This document shows positions 57,174 through 64,000 of a stretch of DNA of 64,000 nt, piece after piece (within the stretch, counting starts at the first letter, position 1; each line of letters opens with the position of its first letter). Source of the stretch: an uncultured Flavonifractor sp. GTDB lineage: Bacteria; Bacillota; Clostridia; Oscillospirales; Oscillospiraceae. The position numbers and the translations under genes are program-made. A model generated the notes under the pieces. It did not search any database. It was not told the DNA's origin and saw nothing but the letters and a program-made list of their open reading frames with translations. The stretch lies in contig NZ_CALWXV010000005.1 in assembly GCF_944385615.1 (NCBI RefSeq), positions 19,416 through 83,415 of the forward strand, read 5' to 3'.

Positions 57174-59144
57174 TCAGCACAGCCCGTAACCGGCGGGCAC
57201 CTTGTCGTCCAGCATAATAAGGTGGAGCTTCTCGGAGCCGTCGGGCTCCTCCTTGACGGCGGAGATCAACATGCCATTGGACATGATCCCCATCATCTTC
57301 CGGGGCTTCAGGTTGGTGCAGGCCACCACCGTCTTGCCCACCAGCTCCTCGGGCTCATAGTACTCATGGATGCCGGAGAGGATCTGGCGGGGGATTCCCT
57401 CGCCGCAGTCCAGCGTAAAGCGGAGCAGCTTGGAGGACTTGGGCACCGCCTCGCAGGCCAGGATCTTGGCGGTCACAAACTTCACCTTGTTGAACTCGTC
57501 AATGGTAATATACTCCGGCTCGGCAGGTACCTCGGCCTTGGGAGCCTCAGCCTCCACCGGCTTTTTGTGCATCTCTTCCAATTCCTTCAGCTCCTTTTCC
57601 ATGTCAATGCGGGGGAAGAGTCCATTCCCCTTCTGAACAGGGGCGTCCACCGGCAGCAGGCCCCACTCCTTGGCGGACGCCCAGGTCCGCAGCTCCTCCC
57701 CAGCGCCGATCTGCTCAAAGATCTTCTGGCAGGTGTCGGGCATAAAGGGGGTGAGCAGCACCGCCGAAATGCGCACGCACTCCAGCAGGTTATAGAGCAC
57801 CCGGGCCAGGCGGGGCTTCTGGGCCTCGTCCTTGGCCAGCAGCCAGGGCTTATTTTCGTCGATATACTTGTTGGCCCGACCGATGAGCTTGAAGATCTCC
57901 ATCAGGGCGTTCTGGAAGGCGTAGTGCTCCATCTGCTCCTCATAGAGGTCCCGCAGGCCGCGGGCCAGATCCATGAGCTCGCCGTCCATAGCGGGGTCGG
58001 CGTCGGCGCAGCCGGGCAGATTTTGCCCAAAATACTTGCCCACCATGGCGGTGGTACGGCTCACCAGATTACCCAGGTCGTTGGCCAGATCGGTATTGAT
58101 GCGGCCGATCAGGGCCTCATTGGAGAAATTGCCGTCGGTGCCGAAGGGGAACTCCCGCAGCAGGAAGTAGCGCAGGGCGTCCACGCCGTAGCGCTCGGCC
58201 AGCAGATAGGGGTCCACCACATTGCCCTTGGACTTGCTCATCTTGCCGCCGTCCAGCAGCAGCCAGCCGTGGCCGAACACCTTCTTGGGCAGGGGCAGGT
58301 CCATGCTCATGAGCATGGCGGGCCAGATGATGGAGTGGAACCGGACGATCTCCTTGCCGATGAAATGGACGTCGGCGGGCCAGAACTTGTCAAAGTCGTG
58401 ATACTTGTCGTTCATAAAGCCCAGGGCGGTTGTGTAGTTGAAGAGGGCGTCGATCCACACATAGACCACATGGCCGGGATCAAAGTCCACCGGGATGCCC
58501 CACTTAAAGGAGGTGCGGGAAACGCACAGGTCCTCCAGGCCGGGCTTGATGAAGTTGTTCACCATCTCATTGACCCGGGAGCGGGGCTCCAAAAAGTCGG
58601 TGTCCTCCAGCAGGTGCTGGACCCGGTCGGCATACTTGGACAGGCGGAAGAAGTAGGCCTCCTCCTGAGCGTCCTGAACGGGACGGCCGCAGTCAGGGCA
58701 CTTGCCGTCCACCAGCTGGGTCTCGGTCCAGAAGGCCTCGCAGTCCTTGCAGTACTTGCCCTGATAGGTACCCTTGTAGATGTCGCCCTTGTCGTACATG
58801 GCCTTGAAAATCTTCTGGATAGCGGCCACATGGTAATCGTCGGTGGTGCGGATGAACCGGTCGTTGGAAATGTTCATCAGCTTCCACAGGTCCCGAACGC
58901 CCCGGGGCCCGTCCACGATGTTGTCCACATACTGCTGGGGGGTGACCCCGGCGGCCTTGGCCTTGTCCTCGATCTTCTGACCGTGCTCGTCGGTGCCGGT
59001 GAGGAACATCACGTCGCAGCCGGTGAGGCGCTTGTAGCGGGCCATGGCGTCGGTGGCCACCGTGCTGTAGGCATGGCCGATGTGGAGCTTATCCGAGGGG
59101 TAATAGATGGGGGTGGTGATATAAAATTTCTTTTTCTCAGGCAT
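57174..59144 (-). CDS. metG: methionyl-tRNA synthetase
   Basis: Class I aminoacyl-tRNA synthetase of 656 residues. The HIGH motif appears as KLHIGHAYST (about 19-28), the zinc/knuckle has CKDC...CPDCGRP, and the KMSKS loop is exact in GGKMSKSKGNVV. The anticodon-binding helical domain follows, and a C-terminal tRNA-binding (Arc1p/Trbp111-like) domain starts at about 550 (VKFVTAKILACEAVPKSSKLL). ATG at 59144 behind GGAGGG; it overlaps the membrane-protein gene upstream by eight bases. Confidence 0.97.
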   Translation of the reverse strand: MPEKKKFYITTPIYYPSDKLHIGHAYSTVATDAMARYKRLTGCDVMFLTGTDEHGQKIEDKAKAAGVTPQQYVDNIVDGPRGVRDLWKLMNISNDRFIRTTDDYHVAAIQKIFKAMYDKGDIYKGTYQGKYCKDCEAFWTETQLVDGKCPDCGRPVQDAQEEAYFFRLSKYADRVQHLLEDTDFLEPRSRVNEMVNNFIKPGLEDLCVSRTSFKWGIPVDFDPGHVVYVWIDALFNYTTALGFMNDKYHDFDKFWPADVHFIGKEIVRFHSIIWPAMLMSMDLPLPKKVFGHGWLLLDGGKMSKSKGNVVDPYLLAERYGVDALRYFLLREFPFGTDGNFSNEALIGRINTDLANDLGNLVSRTTAMVGKYFGQNLPGCADADPAMDGELMDLARGLRDLYEEQMEHYAFQNALMEIFKLIGRANKYIDENKPWLLAKDEAQKPRLARVLYNLLECVRISAVLLTPFMPDTCQKIFEQIGAGEELRTWASAKEWGLLPVDAPVQKGNGLFPRIDMEKELKELEEMHKKPVEAEAPKAEVPAEPEYITIDEFNKVKFVTAKILACEAVPKSSKLLRFTLDCGEGIPRQILSGIHEYYEPEELVGKTVVACTNLKPRKMMGIMSNGMLISAVKEEPDGSEKLHLIMLDDKVPAGYGLC

Positions 59145-59958
59145 CAGAAGATCCCTCCGTATCGTTCTCGTCCGGCTCCGCCGCGGGGAGCGGCCGGGCG
59201 GCATTGTACAGCAGCAAGGCGCTGGAGGTCAGCAGATAGACAATGGAAAAGGCATACAGGGCCAGGGTGCCCCAGTCGTGCTGGTCGGCCAGAGTGGTAA
59301 GGGAAAAATACACCCCCAGCAGGGAGAACAGCACCATGGGGCCGCACTTGCCCTTCTCAAAGGAAAACCCGGCCATGAAGTAGAGGCCCAGCAGGCTGGC
59401 GATGATGGCAAACAGCTCATACACATAGTCCAGCTGCACCGGGTCCCCCGCCCGCACCTGATAGGCGGCGATGAGCCACACGCAGAAGGCAAAGGCGGGG
59501 ATCAGCAGGGGAACGCTGTATTTGCCGCCCCCCTCCCCTTTGAAGTTGCTCCGCACGGTGTCCATAACGCACAGGCCGGAGGCCACCGCCATGGCAGCCA
59601 CGATGATACGGGTATAGAGCAGGTTGGTGCCCTGCATGAACTCATAGACCATCAGGCCCCCGGCTCCAATGAGCAGAAAGCCAGAGAGCACCCCCACCGT
59701 GGCGTACAGGGTGTTGTTTTTGGCGGAAAAGGCCTGGTCATAGCCCTGGAACTTGGGGTATTTCGCCGTCAGGCTGAGGACCGCCAGCAAAGCCACCATC
59801 ACCACGGAGAAGGCAATGAGGGCATAGGTGGCGGGGGCGCCGGCAATGGGCAGGCCGGTGTCCGCCTCAAAGGCGGTGGTCAGCTCCCAGTGCCGCAGGG
59901 CAAAACCCACCGCCCCGCCCGCCACGGCCACGGCGGGCAGAAGGATCTCTTTTCGCAT
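59137..59958 (-). CDS. polytopic membrane protein upstream of metG
   Basis: I do not recognise a named family. The 273-residue protein has seven or eight hydrophobic helices and a short acidic C-terminal tail (AAEPDENDTEGSSDA). AAAGGAT precedes the ATG. The eight-base overlap with metG shows one transcript, but no functional tie follows from that. Similar unnamed membrane proteins beside metG occur in related gut clostridia, as I recall without being able to check. Confidence 0.7.
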   Translation of the reverse strand: MRKEILLPAVAVAGGAVGFALRHWELTTAFEADTGLPIAGAPATYALIAFSVVMVALLAVLSLTAKYPKFQGYDQAFSAKNNTLYATVGVLSGFLLIGAGGLMVYEFMQGTNLLYTRIIVAAMAVASGLCVMDTVRSNFKGEGGGKYSVPLLIPAFAFCVWLIAAYQVRAGDPVQLDYVYELFAIIASLLGLYFMAGFSFEKGKCGPMVLFSLLGVYFSLTTLADQHDWGTLALYAFSIVYLLTSSALLLYNAARPLPAAEPDENDTEGSSDA

Positions 59959-60067
59959 AGTCAGTATCCTTTCCGGATGGAAATGTTACAAGTAATGATT
60001 ATAGCACAGTTTTGCCCCAATGACACCCTTTTCTTTCGGGGAACGGTGTCGGAACAGTGCAATCACC

Positions 60068-61663
60068 TTACTCCGCCTTCTGGCTCTCCAGATACTCGTC
60101 ATAGGTCATCTTCCGGTCAATGAGCTGGCCGTCCGAGGTAAAGTCGAACACCCGGTTACACACGGTCTGGATGAGCTGATGGTCGTGGGAGGCCACCAGC
60201 ACATTGCACTTGACGGCCTCCAGGCCGTTGTTCAGGGCGGCGATGGACTCCAGGTCCAGATGGTTGGTGGGCTGGTCCAGCAGCAGCACGTTGGCCCCCG
60301 ACAGCATCATGCGGGAGAGCATGCACCGCACCTTCTCGCCGCCGGAGAGTACCTTCACCGGCTTGTACACCTCGTCGCCGGAGAAGAGCATCCGGCCCAA
60401 AAAGCCCCGGAGGTAAGCCTCGTGGGGATCGGTGGACCACTGGCGCAGCCACTCCACCAGGTTGTCGTCGCAGTCCTTGAAGAACTCGGTGTTGTCCTTG
60501 GGGAAGTAGGAGAAGGTGGCGGTCTGGCCCCACTTCACGGTGCCCTCGTCGGGCTCCATCTCCCCGGCCAGGATCTTGAACAGGGCGGTGTGGGCGTTCT
60601 CGTTGTCCCCCACAAAGGCGATCTTGTCCCCGTGGCCCACGATGAAGGACACCTTGTCCAGCACCTTCACCCCGTCGATGGTCTTGGACACATCGGTGAC
60701 AAAGAGGATGTCCTTGCCCACCTCCCGGTCGGGAGAGAAGGCCACCCAGGGATATCGGCGGGAGGAGGCGGGGATCTCCTCCAGAGTGATCTTTTCCAGC
60801 AGCTTCCGCCGGGCGGTGGCCTGCTTGGACTTGGACTTGTTGGCGGAGAAGCGGGAGATAAACTCCTTCAGCTCCTGGGCCTTCTCCTCGTTCTTCTTGT
60901 TCTGGTTCTTCATCAGGTTCTGCATGAGCTGGGAGGCGTCATACCAGAAATCGTAGTTGCCCACGTAGAGCTTGATTTTGTTGTAGTCGATATCCACAAT
61001 GTGGGTACAGATGGTGTTGAGGAAGTGCCGGTCATGGGACACCACGATGACGGTGCCCTCAAAGTCCAGCAAAAAGTCCTCCAGCCAGTTGACAGCGTTG
61101 ATGTCCAGGTTGTTGGTGGGCTCGTCCAGCAGCAGGATGTCCGGGTTGCCGAACAGAGCCTGGGCCAGCAGCACCTTCACCTTCAGCCGGGCGTCCAGGG
61201 TCTCCATGGAGGTCTGGTGGAACTCGGTGCCTACACCCAGGCCCTGAAGGATGCGGGAGGCGTCGCTCTCGGCCTCCCAGCCGCCCAGCTCGGCAAACTC
61301 CTCTTCCAGCTCGCAGGCCCGGATGCCGTCCTCCTCGGTCATTTCTTCCTTTTCATAGAGGGCATCCTTCTCCTTGCCGATGTCGTACAGCCGCTGGTTG
61401 CCCATGATGACGGTATCCATCACGTTATAGGCGTTGTAGGCGTTCTGGTCCTGCTTGAGCACCGACATGCGGGTCTTGGGCAGGATGGACACCTCGCCGG
61501 AGGTGGGCTCCAGATCGCCGGAGAGGATCTTCAGAAAGGTGGACTTGCCTGCGCCATTGGCGCCGATGATGCCGTAGCAGTTGCCCTTTACAAACTGCAA
61601 ATCCACATGGGAAAAGAGGGGCTGGCCGCTGTAGGCCAGGGTCAGGTCGGAAACAGTGATCAT
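60068..61663 (-). CDS. ABC-F protein, YbiT-like, with one degenerate ATP site
   Basis: Soluble tandem-ATPase of 531 residues in the ABC-F family, which acts on ribosomes in translation or resistance. NBD1 has intact Walker A GANGAGKST (34-42) and Walker B ILLLDEPT (E181), but its signature is lost (SMETLDARLK at 152). The linker (about 240-300) has the charged coiled coil with RFSANKSKSKQATARRKLLEKI. NBD2 has an intact signature LSGGEK (439) but Walker A is GDNENAHTA (352, no Lys) and Walker B reads LLLDQPT, with Gln for the catalytic Glu. So composite site 1 is whole and site 2 degenerate. AAAGGAG precedes the ATG. Confidence 0.92.
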   Translation of the reverse strand: MITVSDLTLAYSGQPLFSHVDLQFVKGNCYGIIGANGAGKSTFLKILSGDLEPTSGEVSILPKTRMSVLKQDQNAYNAYNVMDTVIMGNQRLYDIGKEKDALYEKEEMTEEDGIRACELEEEFAELGGWEAESDASRILQGLGVGTEFHQTSMETLDARLKVKVLLAQALFGNPDILLLDEPTNNLDINAVNWLEDFLLDFEGTVIVVSHDRHFLNTICTHIVDIDYNKIKLYVGNYDFWYDASQLMQNLMKNQNKKNEEKAQELKEFISRFSANKSKSKQATARRKLLEKITLEEIPASSRRYPWVAFSPDREVGKDILFVTDVSKTIDGVKVLDKVSFIVGHGDKIAFVGDNENAHTALFKILAGEMEPDEGTVKWGQTATFSYFPKDNTEFFKDCDDNLVEWLRQWSTDPHEAYLRGFLGRMLFSGDEVYKPVKVLSGGEKVRCMLSRMMLSGANVLLLDQPTNHLDLESIAALNNGLEAVKCNVLVASHDHQLIQTVCNRVFDFTSDGQLIDRKMTYDEYLESQKAE

Positions 61664-61844
61664 GTCGTACTCCTTTTGTCAATGGCCGGGACAGGCCCGG
61701 AAAATCTTCGCGATTTTACAGTATACCATAGAAAAAGGAAAAAACAAACCCGAACCAGAAAAAAATGCAGCCCGCCGGAGGGTCCTTGCGTTCTCTCCGG
61801 CAGGCTGGTATGATACCGGTATCCCTTTTGAACGGAGATGACCT

Positions 61845-62669
61845 ATGGTGAGCCTGTTTTGCTGCCCTCTGTGCGCCGCCCCGCTGGAGCGGAACCAGAG
61901 CGCCTATACCTGCCCCAACGGCCACTGTTTTGACGTGGCCCGGGAGGGATATGTCCACCTGCTCCCCGCCAACCGGAAGCACTCCAAAGCCCCCGGCGAC
62001 GACAAGGGTATGGTGACCGCCCGCAACCGCTTTCTGTCCAAGGACTACTATGCCCCCCTGCGTCAGGCCCTGTGTGCTCTGGCCCTGGACCACACCGGAG
62101 GGTCGGCGGCGGTGCTGGACTCAGGCTGCGGCGAGGGCTATTACACCGCCGGTATCTACGCCGCCCTCACCGGGGCGGGCCGGACGGTGGCGCTGGTGGG
62201 CATCGACCTGTCCAAGCCCTCGGTGCGGCTGGCCGCCAAGCGGGTACCTGCTGGAGAGTTTGCCGTGGCCTCGGCCTACCACCTGCCGGTGGCAGGCCGC
62301 AGCGTGGACCTGCTGCTCAACTGCTTCTCTCCCCTGGCTTTGGAGGAATTCCGGCGGGTGCTCCGCCCCGGCGGCACTTTCCTCTATGTAGTGCCCGCCG
62401 CCAGCCACCTGTGGGAGCTGAAACAGGTGCTCTACGACCGTCCCTATCCCAATCAGGAACAGGAGATCCCCTATGAGGGCTTTGCCTATGAAACGGTGGT
62501 GCCGGTGGATACCCGGCTGGAGGTGGCGGGGGAGGACCTGCCCGACCTGTTCCAGATGACCCCCTACTACTGGAAGACCCCCAAGGAGGGGGCCCAGCGG
62601 CTGGCGGCGCTGGAGGGTCTGACGGTGCAGGCCTCCTTCCGCATCCATGTGTTCCGGCGGGAGGGGTAA
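61845..62669 (+). CDS. rlmA: 23S rRNA (guanine-N1)-methyltransferase RlmA
   Basis: SAM-dependent methylase of 274 residues that modifies a guanine in helix 35 of 23S rRNA. The N-terminal zinc knuckle is C7-x2-C10 (CPLC) with CPNGHCFDVA, followed by the conserved REGYVHLLPANRKHSKAPGDDKGMV. The SAM loop is LDSGCGEGYYT. A C-terminal MTPYYW segment (QMTPYYWKTPKEG) is typical. GGAGATGACCT precedes the ATG. Some family members confer tylosin or mycinamicin resistance (RlmA-II); this cannot be told apart here. Confidence 0.93.
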   Translation: MVSLFCCPLCAAPLERNQSAYTCPNGHCFDVAREGYVHLLPANRKHSKAPGDDKGMVTARNRFLSKDYYAPLRQALCALALDHTGGSAAVLDSGCGEGYYTAGIYAALTGAGRTVALVGIDLSKPSVRLAAKRVPAGEFAVASAYHLPVAGRSVDLLLNCFSPLALEEFRRVLRPGGTFLYVVPAASHLWELKQVLYDRPYPNQEQEIPYEGFAYETVVPVDTRLEVAGEDLPDLFQMTPYYWKTPKEGAQRLAALEGLTVQASFRIHVFRREG

Positions 62670-62672
62670 GTC

Positions 62673-63278
62673 CTACAGCTGTTCCAGCACCCCCCGGATG
62701 ATCTGGGCGTGGGTCTCCGCCTCCTCCGCCGACTCGTGGAAGAGCGCCTCCAGGCAGGGGTCGGCGGTACCGGCGGCGGCCGCCCGGTAACAGGCCGCCC
62801 CCCGCTGCTGGGCCTGAAACTGCTCCCGCAAAGCGGCCTGGACCGGCTGGAGGGCCGGCGCACTCCCCCGATCCACAGGCCAGTACCGCACCCCGGAGAT
62901 GAGAAAATAGGCGGTGCTCAGCCGTTTGGCCCGCCGCCGTTTTTCCGCAGCCAGCGCCGAGAGCATCCGCCCTCCGCTCCCCGGTACCCGCCGGGCCATG
63001 GCCTGACAGCACCGGTGAGCCGCCAGCTCCTGGTCGATGTACTGCTGGAGCTGGGGACCATGGACCGCCGAGGCCGGGCCCAGACAGGTGATCTCCTCCT
63101 CCCCCGTCTCCACTTCCCTGTCCACCGCTGGAACGGCGGAGGTCACCACCGCCGGCAGGGGCCGTTCCTCCGGCAGCGCCACCTCAAAGGGACAATCCTG
63201 CCGCGCCTCCGGCATGACCCGTTTCCACACCCGTTCAAAAACCTCCCGGCTGCAGCCGGGCAGCAATTCCTGTTGCAT
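62673..63278 (-). CDS. ferritin-like-domain protein
   Basis: A 201-residue protein. The start (LLPGCSREVFERVWKRVMPE) and the later helices QLQQYIDQELAAHRCCQAMARR, AAEKRRRAKRLSTAYFLISGVRYW and ESAEEAETHAQIIRGVLEQL resemble a four-helix ferritin-like bundle, with acidic and His residues where a metal could bind. Such clostridial proteins are of unknown function. Convergent with rlmA, leaving a three-base gap. Confidence in the family is moderate. Confidence 0.7.
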   Translation of the reverse strand: MQQELLPGCSREVFERVWKRVMPEARQDCPFEVALPEERPLPAVVTSAVPAVDREVETGEEEITCLGPASAVHGPQLQQYIDQELAAHRCCQAMARRVPGSGGRMLSALAAEKRRRAKRLSTAYFLISGVRYWPVDRGSAPALQPVQAALREQFQAQQRGAACYRAAAAGTADPCLEALFHESAEEAETHAQIIRGVLEQL

Positions 63279-63352
63279 ATGTACTGCCTCCCCATTCGGT
63301 ATAGATTCCCTCTATCCTATGCCGTCCAGGTAAGATTTGCCCCGCTCAGGGT

Positions 63353-63381
63353 TGTATTTTTCGCCCTTCCGTGATAAAATA
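63353..63381 (+). promoter_or_regulatory. sigma-A promoter for sufC
   Basis: TTGTAT (63353-63358), 17 bases, TAAAAT (63376-63381). No cis-element for an iron-sulfur regulator is obvious. Confidence 0.7.
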
Positions 63382-63422
63382 GTTATTCATGGAATCAACC
63401 ACACACAAAGGAGAGACCGTTT

Positions 63423-64000
63423 ATGCTGGAGATCAATCATCTCAGCTATCAGGTGGAGGGAGAGGAAGGCCAGGAGCTGGGCATCCTCAACGACGTCTCC
63501 CTCTCCGTCAAGGACCACCAATTCGTGGTCATCACCGGCCCCAACGGCGGCGGCAAGACCACGCTGGCTAAGGCCATCATGGGCCTGGTCCAGCCCACCG
63601 GCGGTTCCATCCGCTGGAACGGCACCGATATCACCAACCTGGATATCACCGGACGGGCCCGGCTGGGCATCAGCTATGGCTTCCAGCAGCCCCCCCGGTT
63701 CAAGGGCCTGAAGGTAAAAGACCTGCTGGCCTTGGCCGCCGGCAGCGAACAGCTGACCCGGGAGGAGGGGTGCCAGTACCTGACCAAGGTGGGTCTGTGC
63801 GCCGGGGACTATATCGACCGGGAGGTGGACGCCTCCCTGTCCGGCGGCGAGGTCAAACGCATCGAGATCGCCACCATCCTGGCCCGGAAAACCGGCCTGA
63901 TGATCTTTGACGAGCCGGAGGCCGGCATCGACCTGTGGTCCTTCGCCAAGCTCACCGAGACCTTCAAGCTCATCCACCAGAAGCGGGAGGCCACCCTCAT
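63423..64000 (+). CDS. sufC: SufC-like Fe-S assembly ATPase, 3' end beyond the window
   Basis: ABC-type ATPase of the SufBCD iron-sulfur scaffold. The 192 visible residues include Walker A GPNGGGKTT (39-47), Q-loop GFQQPPRFKGLKVKDLL, signature LSGGEVKRIE and Walker B LMIFDEPEAGID; the PEAGID ending is typical of SufC (which has 'DEIDSGLD' in E. coli, 'DEPEAGIDLW' in clostridia). ATG at 63423 follows AAAGGAG. sufB/sufD are expected just past the right edge. Confidence 0.9.
   Translation, partial: MLEINHLSYQVEGEEGQELGILNDVSLSVKDHQFVVITGPNGGGKTTLAKAIMGLVQPTGGSIRWNGTDITNLDITGRARLGISYGFQQPPRFKGLKVKDLLALAAGSEQLTREEGCQYLTKVGLCAGDYIDREVDASLSGGEVKRIEIATILARKTGLMIFDEPEAGIDLWSFAKLTETFKLIHQKREATL

Overview
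The window looks like a chromosomal segment of a high-GC, sporulation-lineage member of the Clostridia, most likely a gut Oscillospiraceae of the Flavonifractor / Intestinimonas / Lawsonibacter kind. This is inferred from the clostridial amino-acid fermentation genes, a spoIID homologue, strong AGGAGG ribosome sites, consensus sigma-A promoters and long bidirectional hairpin terminators. No rRNA, phage, insertion sequence or CRISPR array is visible. Two tRNA genes are present (Thr-UGU, Tyr-GUA). Both window edges cut a gene: a LacI-type regulator on the left and a sufC-like ATPase on the right.

Layout: 1-3 kb, LacI-type regulator plus three envelope proteins of unknown role. 3-6 kb (minus), dusB with an ECF sigma/anti-sigma pair, then rubredoxin. 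6.3-15.3 kb, lysine fermentation: kamB-kamC, then kce-kdd-kamA-kamD-kamE behind a sigma-A promoter and a lysine riboswitch. 15.4-18.3 kb (minus), HAD phosphatase, rpoN and small regulators. 18.3-20.3 kb, tRNAs, a LexA-like XRE/S24 repressor with operator repeats, a DUF6483-like protein and a cupin. 20.3-24.4 kb (minus), DUF815 ATPase, TraB/GumN protein, guanine deaminase and a small partner. 24.5-30.3 kb, class II aldolase, two YheO/DauR-like regulators, an M20 dipeptidase, RidA and an NSS amino-acid symporter. 30.4-34.4 kb, galKTM. 34.5-41.5 kb, coiled-coil protein, tex with a small zincin, sdaAA/sdaAB, a block of six hairpins, and pyk. 41.7-48.4 kb (minus), MFS, DHHW, MBOAT and acyltransferase-3 genes (an O-acylation cassette), a glyoxalase and a ClC channel. 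48.6-64 kb, CorC-like protein, a second ECF sigma/anti-sigma pair, YczE-like protein, FAD dehydrogenase, spoIID, citrate synthase, metG, an ABC-F protein, rlmA, a ferritin-like protein and sufC.

How the genes work together: KamA, KamDE, Kdd and Kce convert L-lysine plus acetyl-CoA to acetoacetate and 3-aminobutyryl-CoA, the front half of lysine-to-butyrate fermentation. The later steps (Kal, CoA transferase, Bcd/Etf) are not in the window. Serine dehydratase, dipeptidase, RidA and the amino-acid symporter fit the same amino-acid-fermenting lifestyle; galKTM and pyk add sugar use.

The most notable element is the 5' leader of kce. A lysine aptamer is followed by a 13-nt direct repeat and mutually exclusive hairpins. 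By hand-folding they predict that lysine turns the catabolic operon ON, opposite to the usual lysine riboswitch. Other points of interest are the KamB/KamC ATPase pair, an ABC-F protein with one wholly degenerate ATP site, the hairpin block upstream of sdaAB and the operator array of the LexA-like repressor.
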